A stretch of 64,000 nt of DNA, taken from Diplocarpon mali (taxonomy: Eukaryota > Ascomycota > Leotiomycetes > Helotiales > Drepanopezizaceae). How positions within the stretch are numbered: position 1 is the stretch's first letter; each line of letters starts with the position of its first letter. The notes below the pieces were generated by a model. That model saw only the letters and a list, made by a program, of their open reading frames with translations, ran no database searches and was not told the DNA's origin. Positions 22,906-34,035 of this stretch are shown piece after piece. The stretch covers positions 1-64,000 of the forward strand of contig JAENRP010000020.1 in NCBI GenBank assembly GCA_024741835.1, given 5' to 3'. The position numbers and the translations under genes are program-made.

Positions 22906-24176
22906 GCAAGGAAAACATGCGATTCTAGCTGTTAACGGAATTAAGAGACAAGTACGAGTACATGGGAGACATTGGACTCGAATCTTTGAGAGCAAGGCCC
23001 TAACGAACGGTAGATTGGCGGGCTCTCTGGAATCGACATAGGCTATCAAATGAATGGGTGCATTAATTGATTAGCAAGACGTTAATGGAAATGCAGTATG
23101 TATAGGAGGGCCCTGCAGAAGCAGAGAGGGGTGAGTTTGGGAGACAAAATTGTGACGCACATGTACATAATGGATTAGCTGTGGAGCTCGAGGGGGGAGG
23201 GCGAGGTTTAGCTCGTTTACGTAGCATCAATTGTTAAAAAGCCCAATTACTGGTCTCTCCTGTCTTGCCCGCCCCTACTCTTGCGAGGGCTGGATAACAA
23301 ATCTAAAATCTGTTCGTGGCGAGCCTGGGTGGGCCAGTTTGTCGATATATGTGTGTTTGGGATCTATGGAAGCTACTCAGCTAGGTTCGGCCGTCGAAGT
23401 TCGAAATATTGAGTACATGGAAAGCTCTTTCATCCGGAGATCAGGAAATGCAAAGCCTTATATGTTGAGTCGTAACTTGTAGTTCAAGAGACAGCCGGCG
23501 ACCGATCGCAGCAAGTGAAAGACCTCGAGCCTTTTGAAAATTGGAGAGCCTGGGTCAGAGCTAAGAACCTGTGGTATTTTGCCCAGAGTCTTAGAATAAT
23601 CATCAAAGACTAGTAGCTGATGGGATGTGAGAACGTGTATTGGCACTAGAGACAGATTGTAAAGTTGAAGTTGATGTGTTGAGCGCGCTTCTGACCTAGT
23701 TTTCCGTCACCCCACACCTACTACCCCTTCTGCAGCCACCAACAAGAGTATAAACGTGACTTTAAAAAGCCACTCCGAGATCCACTCCCTCTGAATCAAG
23801 TCTAAAATATCAAGCTAAGCGATAGAGTTTGATTAAAGCTCAAGAGAAAGTTTCCAGACGCGAAGGTACTGAATGGTTTATGTCACGTCTTGATCTCTAA
23901 TCTAGTTCCCAAGGTCCTACTTCAGACGTGGGGCTCGGAAAAACACAGCGCCGGAGGCGGGACTCTAAAGGCTCACCGCTACACGACCGCTTCTTGAATT
24001 GATTCTGCCTTTATTCTGCCCATTGTCGACACAGCTTGTCCCGATCAATTTTTTGAAGATTCAAAGACTAGAAATCTCCGCCGATTTACTACGCTCTTCG
24101 TGGTATCTATCTAGGCAGGAATACTGCCCGCAGCAGCGACATTGACGTCCGTCTCAACGCTGTCGTCGCCATAATC
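22906..24176. other. Intergenic, no gene recognised
   Basis: Only short open frames without recognisable domains are present. The last few hundred bases are the presumed promoter and 5' leader of the BED/Zn2Cys6 gene. No RNA gene or repeat was seen. Confidence 0.6.
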
Positions 24177-26500
24177 ATGGGTCGCAAACCCAAGTCCCTC
24201 ATCCTCCAATTCTTTGAGAGAGGAGCCAAGTTGAACGACAAAAGCAACCGATACTCATACACATGCAAATCCTGCAGTGAGAAGTTTCTGAAAGGAAGAA
24301 CAGAGAATTTGGAAGGCCATCTGCTCAAGAAATGTCCTGCGCTCTCCGCCCAAGACCGACAGAAGGTCTTACTGGAACTCAACAATTCCCCGCAACTCCC
24401 AGAAACCGGTCATGGCCAGACCCTGATGAATGGCGCTTCTGTGGACCTGCTTGTTAGCCAATCTCCTCAAGATCAAACCAACTGGTCTGCTCTGGGCATA
24501 CTGGCTGAGGTGGCAAGGCAAAATGAGACCAATGAGAAGCACGATATTCGACCAGTCAACAATCAGAGTGCTGTGGAGGGAAGCCATAATTCCGAGCCAC
24601 TACGGCACCGGCTCGAGCTCCATGAGCATTATACTCCAGAAAATCCTCCTGTTGGATACGAGCAGCGCGTCCTGCATAGCAGAAAGTGTAAGTTTATACG
24701 CTCCGTCAAGTAAGAGAGGGCTGTCACTGAACCAAAGCAGTCGGAAAGCCTGCGGGTGAGAGCTCTTCGGTTCCTGCCTCAATAAATCCACACGCGGCGC
24801 ACTCTCGATCAGTTTCTCCAAATTTGACAATGGCAACGACTGCAACCAACATGGCGGCTGCGGCTGCGGCTGCGCGCTTCGTCCCATCGATGGTCGACCC
24901 GCAACTACTTGAAGATGCTCTCAGTGGGCATAGTGATATGCCATCCAAGACCATCGAGCAGGCTCTGAGCGAGGCAAACTCAACGTTCGGCGAACATCCT
25001 TTTGATAGCATGGCTGGCCATCAAAACCTACAATGGCCGATGCTTGATGGCTCGGGTGTCGAAGTTGGAGTTGGCTCCTACCACGAAAGCTCCCACCTCC
25101 AGGCGCCTACGATGCAGCATGCCGAGCCATCACGCGTCCCTACCTACACTCCTCTCGCGCCATCTGTAGCCGTACAACCAACAATGGCTACTCAATTTAC
25201 TGCCGAGACTGGTCATGGTAAGAAGGTTTCAAAGCCGATTGGCCGGAAGAAGTTTGAAAAGGATCGCCGTAAGGAAGTCCAGATCGTACGGAAGCTGGGT
25301 GCTTGTTTGCGCTGCCGAATGCTGAAGAAACCATGCTCGGTCGGCACCCCGTGCGACACCTGCAAGAGAGTTGAAAGCGCTCGGGTCTGGAAACAACCAT
25401 GTGTACGTACTCGTCTTGCAGAAGAGCTTGATATGTATGCCGCTGGTTTACACATGGTTCTGGCACACCAACAACTCGCTAGTGCTAAGATGCAAATCGG
25501 CTTTCAAAGCTCACCACACCAGATTGAAGCGTCTCATTACCCAGAAACCACCGTCTATGCCACGTTCAATGCTCTTGAGGGGCATCAAGTTTCCGTACAG
25601 GGTAACATCGACCCAGGTTTGAGCGGTGACTTCATCTCCAGCACTCTCCGAATCCTCGACTCAGAGAACGATGACCCACCCTTGAAATTGGAGGCGTACA
25701 TGAAGCGAATCTCAAACGTGTTCATTGAGCGCGAGCCCTCACATTTCATGAACGTCACCCTCAACACAGCTCAAAAGCTATCGATTGAGAACCAAGACGG
25801 ACCCGCTGACAAGACGGATGGGCTTTTGACCAAGACTCTCGAGTTCTGGTCTATCGTCCAAATTCTTGTCGACCACGAACCCCGCTGGAATATTTCAGAG
25901 CGAGTTCATGTTGATGCCCAAGCCGGCCAAGGTCCAGCTGTCACCTTGTCGAGTTACGATCTTATTGTTTCCCAACTCAACGCAGCGGCGGAAAAGAAGG
26001 CATCCAAGATGTGCGCCGATGTTCTCGTCCGCTTGGAGCGTCTTCTATTGCAGAAAGTCAGCTCCTTCGAGATTTTTCTCATTTCGATCATTATCTTGAA
26101 CTGCGTAGAAAAATCAACATGGCTCTTTAAGTCCTGGGAGCAGGCATCCTTCAGATCCCGCTGGCCTCTTGACAAGCCCCCTAAATGGTTTGCCGATCAG
26201 GGCGAGAAATTCACGGAGACGCTCCAAATGCTGTTGAGAATGCGTGATGTGGTACCGAAAACTTTCCAGACTCATGAAGGCATCATTGCTACGAATAAGG
26301 ATACCATTTCAAAGAGTTACTTCGATTCTCTGCACCTCGATCGTATGTCCCGCCTCATCATGCCTCCTTTGAGAGATGCTAAATATGAAATAGACCGTGA
26401 CGTTTTGAACAAGCAAGCCAACTACGTCTTCGATCCCGCCAATTCCCGCTGCTATGAGCTGCGCTTCTGCTCACGAATCCTCCTTCCCACACCCGCTTAA
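24177..26500 (+). CDS. BED-like zinc finger plus Zn2Cys6 transcription factor
   Basis: Exons 24,177-24,687 and 24,741-26,500 give about 756 residues; the intron acceptor could instead be 24,737. An N-terminal C-x2-C-x14-H-x4-C finger (Cys30, Cys33, His48, Cys53) with aromatic residues before it resembles a BED finger. A mid-protein zinc cluster starts near residue 358 with spacing C-x2-C-x6-C-x5-C-x2-C-x12-C, longer in the last loop than usual. Basic residues precede it (IGRKKFEKDRRKE). The rest is helical with no middle homology region that I can place. By family it should be a nuclear DNA-binding regulator; targets are unknown. The linker holds an alanine run. The same architecture with the LxxC-LRCR-LKKPC cluster occurs as hypothetical proteins in filamentous ascomycetes, to my knowledge without an assigned role. 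Confidence 0.85.
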
Positions 26501-27672
26501 TCCTCTCACGCACTACGACACAGCCCTCTTCTCTCCTTTCGTTCTTGTTAAAAGACAGTGCGTACAGGGCTGCTATGATTCGGCGTTACATACCCTTTCA
26601 TTTTCGTTGGCGTCATGTTGGAATGGTTCCCTTGTCGGCATTTCCCCGCCTGCTTTGCACGTGGGTTATGGATTGACGACTTCTCCCGCTTTGCACGGCG
26701 TACTTGGCTGCGCGGAACTGCGTAGATGAAGGACGGCTGGGGAACTACTTCGATCTACAAACTTTGCTCTTTACTGGCGTTGGATTTTTGCTTGTTAGTT
26801 CTAGCTTGTGCACCCAATTGATGCTGCTAAATTTGCGCAGGATGTCGTCCAGCACGGGCTATGACTAAAGGGACTGTTGCTTTTACAGAACTATATGATG
26901 ATTGGAGTACCAAATAATTCTGTACGACCTGGACTTGGAACTGTAGCAGGCCTTGAAACGTTGTAGTAGAAATCAGAGTCCTATTGAAAGAATCCGTCCA
27001 GGCCGACCAGGTTGCAGAAAACGCAGGAAAGATGCCAGGGCGTGCTAAATACTACAACAAATAAGCGTAGACAACATTGCCTCCACCTAGAATACAGTGC
27101 CATGTTCAAGTCTGTTCACGACATCCTCTCTAAGCTCAATTCTTTATGCTCCCATTCTCACGGATTGCCCTCTAGTGAAGCCACCCCTCAAGTAGGCTGG
27201 GCCAGGTATATCTCGCAAACCAAGCAAGCAATCGCCCATTCACCCATATCAATTAATCTTATCACCATCAGCCATTCACACACATCTTCCATAGCACCCC
27301 TAAAGTCCAGTTCTTACCCATGCCTCGCAAATTGTAGATCATCGCCTATCCACGCAACCATTCATTGTATTACTCGCCTCGCTCCAACTGCATCTTCGAA
27401 GCTACTGAGATGCCTCGGTCTTTACCCAGCCGGAAAAAATCCGTCATCCAGCAGGCGATCGCAAGTCGCATGCAGGCAGCTATCAGAAAGTTCAAGAATT
27501 CCAGACTCCATCTCACCCGTAAATTCCATATTTCAGCTCGATTTGCTTCACTTCTCTCCGCCCAGATGATCGTGTCCAGTTCCTATAAGCGCATGATTGT
27601 CCACCACCCGCTATGCCATGCAACAGTAACACTCAAAATCAGGAATAATAAATCAGAGACTATCAATAACCT
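26501..27672. other. Intergenic, no gene recognised
   Basis: Convergent 3' flanks of the BED/Zn2Cys6 gene and mtr10. A 185-codon open frame (27,012-27,569) and an overlapping 107-codon frame (27,365-27,688, Arg/Lys/Ser-rich) have no recognisable domain. The second overlaps the end of mtr10, so I do not call either a gene. Confidence 0.55.
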
Positions 27673-30600
27673 TCAGGCATTGAAATGAAATCTCTCTGGC
27701 TCAAGTCTGCCCAAACCATCTCTGGGGGCAACGTACCGTCTTCGGTAGTTGTTAGTGAAATCCTGGAGCAAGCTGCGAACCTTGCGAACACCTTCGCGGC
27801 CCTCAACCAGTCGTGTTCGAATTCCAGCCATGAGGCGGTCGATTTCTGTGCTGCTAACAGTTCCGGCAGGCAAAATTCTGACAGTCTTATCAACCCAGGC
27901 GGTGGTTGCTTCTGGCAGGAGCTCAAAAAGCCCAAGAAGAGCGCCGCTTCCATCGGAGAAGCAGTCGTCTGGAAAAGTAATCATCATACCAGCCAAGATC
28001 TGTTTGACCAGGTGCTCGCCGTTTGCAAGAACAAGTTGCTTGACGACGTTTTGTACCTCTGGGGGGTTGGTGGTGTTAGCCGAGCTAGGAGGGTTCTCGC
28101 CGCCATATCCAATAATATCGCGGACGTAGTGGAGGACAGCAGTGAGAGGGTCTCGTTGCTCCAGAGCCAGGGCGGAAACAGCGGCTTGGAAGATTGGCTC
28201 AAAGAGCTGGGAATAGATGAGTTTGTGGGGGTAGTAGAGCAACGCATCAACCAGCAGGCGATAGAAATCTTCGATGACATCAGGCAACTCCTGGGGAAGC
28301 AGATCGCTCATCATCCTGAGCATGCTCGTCGATTGAGCTTCGAAAAATGTATATATAGCATCCGTTGTCTGCTCTGCGACATATTCTCGGTCCTCTGAGA
28401 ACTCGCGTAGAATGGCGCCTGTAGCCCAAAGGAAACAGCCTTGCCTTGAAGTTGCGAAACCACTCGCTAGCTTGGTTGCCATGGCGGGAAGAAGAGGCTC
28501 AATGGCAGTTCGATATGAAATCACCATGTGACGCCAGTTTCGACAAATTCGTTCACAAATAGGTGTAAAGGTCATGTACGTGTCCAAAATAGTCGACAAA
28601 ACCGGGAAGATCTCCTCACAGTACTTTACTGCCGGGTTGGGTTGGCCAGGATCTACATAGGGCTTGACGATTTGAATGAAGAGCGTGATCAATTGGAGGT
28701 GGTCTGAAACAACATTGTTAGCAATATTCTTCGGCACTGCACTAAAAGATTACTTGCCTGCAACTGCCAATTTCCCCTCTTCTTCCGTTGCTTGGTTGGC
28801 TAATGTCATGAGTCTAGTCATGAGTGGGTCACAGTACAGCTTCAAAAGATCGAATATTTGAGTGGGGGGCTGAACAGCAACAACAGAGGCGACACCCTCG
28901 GTCAGCTCTTCCTGACTGACTAGAGGAAGTTTGTCAAGCGTTTGGTTATAGAACTGTTGCAGTTGGACGACCTGCCCACTCAAATGGTGCTTGCAGTCCG
29001 TGCAGAAAAACTTCATGGACATTGCAGCAGCTCGAACAATTTCCTTGGAGTCAGTCTCAAACGACGCGACAATGTAGTTAAATTGCGATTCCAGGAGCTC
29101 GGGATGATTCGAAGTCCATTCTGTATAGCGACCTAGGACCATTATCGTGGCAAACCGTAACTTCTCCTGGTGGGGGATCTGAACGAGCAAAGGCATAATC
29201 TGGGGAAGAATGATGTCCTCGTCTTTGTCAACCATTCTTCCTAAAGCCCGCATGCTGAACAGAGGAGCCTCAAGTTGCTGCCAGTGGGGAACCAAAGTAT
29301 CATTTGCCATTGCAGCGTAAGAGCTCATCCAGGCTTTGATTCGTCCTAAAACCTTACTCAAGCATTCGGTGACACCCATGATCTCACAACAATCTTTCAG
29401 GACATCGCCCATATGGTGTCGGAATTCGCGGAATTTCTCTTCAGCTTCGCGATCGCCGTCGAAGAGTTCGAGTGAGTTCGGATCGTCCGCGGAAGGGTAC
29501 TCGAGCTGTTTTAACATGACATCCACGAGTTTCGAGTAGACGTCCATATACTGCATCCGAGCCTCGATATATCTTTCTAAGATAAGATATAACTTTAACT
29601 CATACCAGAATATGAATGTCAAAGCGATAGAATCCCTATCCAGATCTCTGGCAGCACATTCCAGAACAGCTTCCACAAGGGGTCTAAAGACGAGGGGATC
29701 ACGGGCGATGAGTACGACCCATGCTTCCCCTGCTTCAGCAAAGATTCGTGTAATACCTTTGAAGAGTTCAGTGTCCTCCTGTTGCTCGGCCATGGCAATT
29801 CGGGGCTGTAAAGCCACAACCCGGGGAAAGAGAGCTTGAATTGTCGGCAGATACTCGTCAACATCACGTGTTTCTTTGAAGATTGCACAAAGACAGTCTG
29901 CCGCCGCCTCGAAAGACCGATCGTTATCCAAGGCGCTAAACACAACATTTAAGAGTGGAGAGTCCACAATACTGGCCACAGGCACTTCGCGCAACCAGGA
30001 GGTTATGACTTCGAGTAGTTGCGGATTCGTTGCCGCCGTTACTAGAGTGGCTCCGTCAGTTGGTGCATAGCTGTACCTTCGTTCTTACATACCTGATGAT
30101 TGGGCGTATTGTATCAGTAGATGCACCACTGTAGTAGCATTGTCTCCTAATAATTCCTGCGTCCTCTGTTGCAACTCATCTTCCTAGTACGAATTAGACT
30201 TCAACACCAATATTCTCTCGCCAGCCCAACGTCGTTATCGATCATCGCAGGGTGGTGTTATTCGGCCCACATACAGTCAAATTGATCTTTCGTCCTTCGG
30301 TGACTTCTTCAGGAAGAACTTTGAGGAAATCCAAGATACAGGCATGGCTTTCCGGAGCATCGCCCAGAACACTGACGACCATCGAAACCACATCCTTCCA
30401 ACTGGTCATCTGTATCGCCAAAATGGCCAAGCATACACACAGTTGGATCCGAATAGGTCGGGGTCCGGTCGCGAAGGATTTGAGTAGCTCTAACACTTGG
30501 TCTCGAAGTGACGGCAGTGCATCAATCGGTATTTGCGTGACGTCGTAAGTTATCTAGCCACGTCAACTCAACTTGAGCCTGAAGCTCCTTCCCGGATGGC

Positions 30601-30900
30601 TTACCTTTCCTCGCAACGTTGTCGCTGCAAATAGCTGCGCCTCTGGGTTCGCCGCGGATTGTAGGATGCCGATGGTGATCTGCCATGCTTCTGCCTACAA
30701 AATTGTTAGCCTTGTAATTTAATGTGCAAGCTTTTAACGCTTGTGAATACTCCATAACATACCGATTTCTGGAAGTTTTCCAAATACTGATGTGCCGCCT
30801 TTTTCTGATCCCTTTGACCATCACGCATAGTGGCCATAGCCGTCAGTACAGGCGCGAAAGCCCCCGCGGACCCATCGCCATTCGAAACCATGACGACCAT
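27673..30900 (-). CDS. mtr10: Importin-beta family receptor Mtr10 / transportin-3
   Basis: This is a nuclear import receptor of the Mtr10/transportin-3 family, which in yeast carries the mRNA-binding SR-like protein Npl3 into the nucleus in a Ran-dependent way. Exons on minus: 30,763-30,900; 30,605-30,694; 30,275-30,553; 30,093-30,183; 28,758-30,041; 27,673-28,703. They sum to 2,913 nt, exactly 970 residues, almost the length of yeast Mtr10 (972). The N-terminal importin-beta region (AAHQYLENFQKS, LFAATTLRGK, ITYDV) and the long HEAT-repeat C-terminus ending PERFHFNA are intact. The last intron has a GC donor (GCAAGT), required to keep VADHLQLI in frame. The start ATG lies 360 bp from the oppositely oriented SmE gene, so both share a promoter region, and both act in RNA metabolism. 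Confidence 0.95.
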
Positions 30901-31259
30901 CTGATGGAGGGGCAGGCCGAAAGCGGAGAATGCTGGTCTCAGCTTGCAGAAGATTCCTAAGACCTTCCAGGCGCTTGCGGCGGAAGGGGGGAAAATAATG
31001 CGTAGGTTTTTAGAATAAGGAAAATCAGTTGCGGTGGTTAATCGCTGGGAGAGGTTGTTTACATATCTGGGATTGAGTAAGAGCTGGCGAAGTCGTGGTT
31101 GTGCCCACTAGCGTCTTTTTATCTCGCAGCCTCATTCAGCCGCGACAACTAGCTGCTTCACGAAATCTCAAAACCTCCTCACATAGCTTCCCGAATCACT
31201 GGCCCCAGACCTGGAAGCCAGTACCAGAGTTTCCTTTCAGTCCCTCGACATCAGCAAAT
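30901..31259. promoter_or_regulatory. Shared divergent promoter, mtr10 / SmE
   Basis: 359 bp between the two start codons, both genes transcribed outward. No clear TATA box was seen. Confidence 0.6.
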
Positions 31260-31653
31260 ATGAACAGAGGCGGTGGAGGTGGCCGCAAGGTCCTATTACC
31301 CCCCATTAATTTCATTTTCAAGCTACTTCAGCAACGCTCGACGGTCCAAATCTGGTTGTACGAGCAGCTGGCTATCAGAATCGAGGGCAAGATCAGAGTA
31401 CGGGGTTGACGAGTCTGGGAAGCAAAGGTTATGCGCTGACATTACCCTGCAGGGCTTCGATGAGTTTATGAATCTCGTTATCGACGACGCGGTGGAGGTG
31501 AAGCAGGCAACAAAGACAAACGAGGAAAGCCGTAGATCGTTAGGTGGGATATGCATTCATACATAACTATATATCGAGACTAGCTAATATGGAGTAGGGC
31601 AAATACTGCTGAAGGGAGATAATGTTTCATTGATTCAGAGCTTGAGCGGATAG
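31260..31653 (+). CDS. SME1: Small nuclear ribonucleoprotein E (SmE)
   Basis: This is the Sm core protein of U1, U2, U4 and U5 snRNPs and part of the heptameric ring on snRNA. Exons 31,260-31,397, 31,453-31,543 and 31,598-31,653 sum to 285 nt, 94 residues; human SmE has 92. A Gly-rich start is followed by the near-invariant VLLPPINFIFKLLQ, then QIWLYEQ (Sm1), GFDEFMNLV and the Sm2 end LLKGDNVSLI. Both introns are short (55 and 54 nt). Introns split R/GFDE at phase 0 and a Gly codon near the end at phase 1. The gene is complete and strongly conserved. Confidence 0.97.
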
Positions 31654-31775
31654 AGTGTATCAAATCGCATTATTCGCATTCAGGCTAGGATCACTTGGGA
31701 CAAAAAAGTACTTAACGGCTGCAGAATGGTGCGGAGGCACCATAATCTGTTTCTGGTTCATTTGTCCTTCCAATT

Positions 31776-32556
31776 CTACTTCCTGAGAGGGCCTTCCCAG
31801 AGTTTCCCATCACCGACCAGTAGACTGTGCAAGAGATTGTCATGGTCTTCAACAGGTACCGAAGACCCAGTCTCGGAGACTAGAAATTGCTCCTGAAGAG
31901 CCAGGCCACACAGCAATACATCAGTTCCTGGAGTCGTTATTTCTCGTACATGTGACCCCCGACTTTTGATGTATCTGTGCAAGAAGTAATCATAGAACCC
32001 TTTTCCGTGGCCCAGGCGTCTTACATATCCTGTGCTGGGATCTAAATCGAAAGCCACTCCAGGCATGAGAATCAGATCAAGTGCTTCGGTCTCTTTCTTC
32101 GGATCATTTGGCACATGTTCTCGTTGACCGACGGTACCTGCGTTGATGGTAGGTATTCCCCAACTATCTCTTTCCAGGGACTCGTAATCTGAGAGGGATC
32201 TTAGATTTACCATATCCATGAAAGAGCGAGGTGCGTCTAGTGCAGAGGGTTGAAGTTTGACAATATATGGTACAAAGACCTGCTTGCCAGAGTTTAAGGC
32301 ATGGCGTACAATAGCATCTGTTTGGATTTCGCCAGTTGGCATAGAAAGGTATATACCAATACGCTTTGCTTCTCGATAGGGTTTGAAGTTGATCAGGTTA
32401 TTAAAAACGATATTACCTGGGTTGCTGTTAGAGAGTTAGGACAAACGGAATCTAACCCCTACTTTGAGCATCAATTGACTCTGGAAGTATGCTTAATAGT
32501 TTATTTTTCATCAGTGACCGCAGCTCTTTTTTTGCAGTCTTCAGTGACGATGTCAT
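31776..32556 (-). CDS. 5-formyltetrahydrofolate cyclo-ligase
   Basis: It converts 5-formyl-THF to 5,10-methenyl-THF using ATP, in one-carbon metabolism. Exons 32,463-32,556 and 31,776-32,416 sum to 735 nt, 244 residues, a usual size for the family. Recognisable parts are the N-terminal helix KTAKKELRSLMKNKL, IGIYLSMPTGEI near residue 57, DLILMPGVAFD, and the nucleotide/folate loop RLGHGKGFYD near residues 165-174. The acceptor used is the second CAG (ending at 32,417); the first would break the frame. The reading frame is open upstream to an ATG at 32,766, adding 70 residues; the product could be longer, but I prefer 32,556 because family similarity starts there. It is divergent from rot1. 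Confidence 0.93.
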
Positions 32557-32866
32557 TGCTCTATTCTGAATGTATCTGCTCATTTGATTTTCATCGAAGA
32601 GATTTATCGAAATTTCGAAGGATTTCGATAATTTCAAAGTAATCGTGAAGACATTTTTGGATAATCCGTATTGCCTTGGACCGTTTAAGTTTGGAGTACA
32701 GCTACTGGTAGAGTGAAAGCGGCAGCATGCAAAGCGAATTTCACTTCCCTTGATGATAGACGCCACGGCGTTGCGCTAGTGTGACCCCTATAGCTGGGTA
32801 CGATTCCAATCCGAACCTCGTTCCTCCTTCATCTTCAAGTCATTACACCACACTCGTTTGGCAACG
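32557..32866. promoter_or_regulatory. Shared divergent promoter, cyclo-ligase / rot1
   Basis: 310 bp between start codons. It contains the open upstream extension of the cyclo-ligase frame, so its left part could be coding or 5' leader. Confidence 0.5.
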
Positions 32867-33819
32867 ATGGTTTCACTCAACATACAGTCACTACTAATAG
32901 TAGGCACATGCCTTTCTTCCACAGCCTTCGCGCTCAACGCTCAACTCGTTGGGACATGGACGACGAAATCCGCGAAGGTGTTAACGGGGCCGGTACGTCT
33001 CTATTCTTGAAATAGGGAAGAGAACCAGATAGCGACGGCAGGTCGGAGGCACATACGGGCTGACGCAGGGACTCAGGGCTTCTATAATCCGGTCAACGAG
33101 AGTTTTATCGAGCCGAAGCTTACTGGGATTTCCTACTCATTCACGGCGGATGGGTTCTATGAGAGTGCATACTACCGAGCAATTTCGAACCGTGCGCAGA
33201 CCTCGAAAATCCTACTCTAGGCAGATACTGACCGAAGAAACAGCCAGAACGCCATCATGTCCGGCCGCGATTATGCAATTCCAACATGGCACAGTTGTAG
33301 AGAACACGGATGGATCTCTGAGTTTGACCCCTTTTAGCGTTGATGGCCGACAACTCCTGTCAGATCCATGCGAAGGGGATAAGGCTATCTACACTCGTTA
33401 TAATCAGTCAGAGACAATGAAGGTGGGCTTCCTTCGGAAAATCCACATGTGTAACTTTCCTGACGAGCTTGCAGACATACGCCGTCTACGTTGACCCCTA
33501 CTCGCGAAGGACCCGTCTCGACCTATACCAATTCGATGGAGCGCCCATAAACCCCATGTACCTCGCATACACCCCGCCCCAAATGCTCCCCACCGTCACC
33601 ATGAACCCGACCATATCTACTCCCACAGCAACGAAGGCAAAACGGGCTCTCGCTGAAGGAGGGGGAATCGGAGACGAGTTGGTCGAACCCTTGAACAAGA
33701 ATGCCCTACACCTCAAGCGAGCTTCAGAAAGACCGCTCGTCCACCGAATCGATCTGAACATGGTCTGGTGGACCGGCGTGGGAATGACGATTTTTGGCGG
33801 CATCGCCTACTGTCTTTAA
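32867..33819 (+). CDS. rot1: ER membrane protein Rot1
   Basis: Rot1 is an ER membrane protein needed in yeast for protein folding, N-glycosylation and beta-1,6-glucan cell-wall synthesis. Exons 32,867-32,992, 33,077-33,191, 33,244-33,422 and 33,475-33,819 sum to 765 nt, 254 residues (yeast 256). A signal peptide (about residues 1-24, ending near AFA-LN) precedes LVGTWTTKS, then GFYNPVNE, LTGISYSFT.DG, PSCP..IMQFQHGT, VDGRQLLSDPC and IYTRYNQSE. The protein ends in a 17-residue hydrophobic anchor with three residues after it at most, the type I or tail arrangement of the family. All introns are GT-AG. Confidence 0.96.
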
Positions 33820-34035
33820 TGCGATTGATGGGAGGGGTTAAATTCATGCTGCCGATTAGAAGAGTGAATTACGCGACATATTTTTCCTGCAGATTACCAC
33901 GTTTCTCCATGGGACGGAGTTAAAGGCGTTTGGATCTACTAATAATTTGTAGACACAGGGACTCGGTGGGCAAGAAACAATAGAAATGGCAGAGAGATAA
34001 ATAATGCCAAGGGACTTTGGTACTGTACACACACC

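Noticed and set aside
22579..23049. 156-codon minus-strand frame opposite the regulator tail
   Set aside because: It arises from the repetitive Asn-Gly-coding sequence on the other strand; no independent evidence.
27012..27688. Two overlapping open frames (185 and 107 codons) between the BED/Zn2Cys6 gene and mtr10
   Set aside because: No domain, signal or homology recognised; composition is Ser/His-rich and the second overlaps mtr10.
27685..28398. 237-codon open frame on + antisense to mtr10
   Set aside because: It is the complement of a strongly conserved exon; codon structure and homology belong to mtr10.
28741..28757. GT donor (GTAATC) for the last mtr10 intron
   Set aside because: Using it shifts the reading frame of the conserved last exon; the GC donor three codon positions earlier does not.
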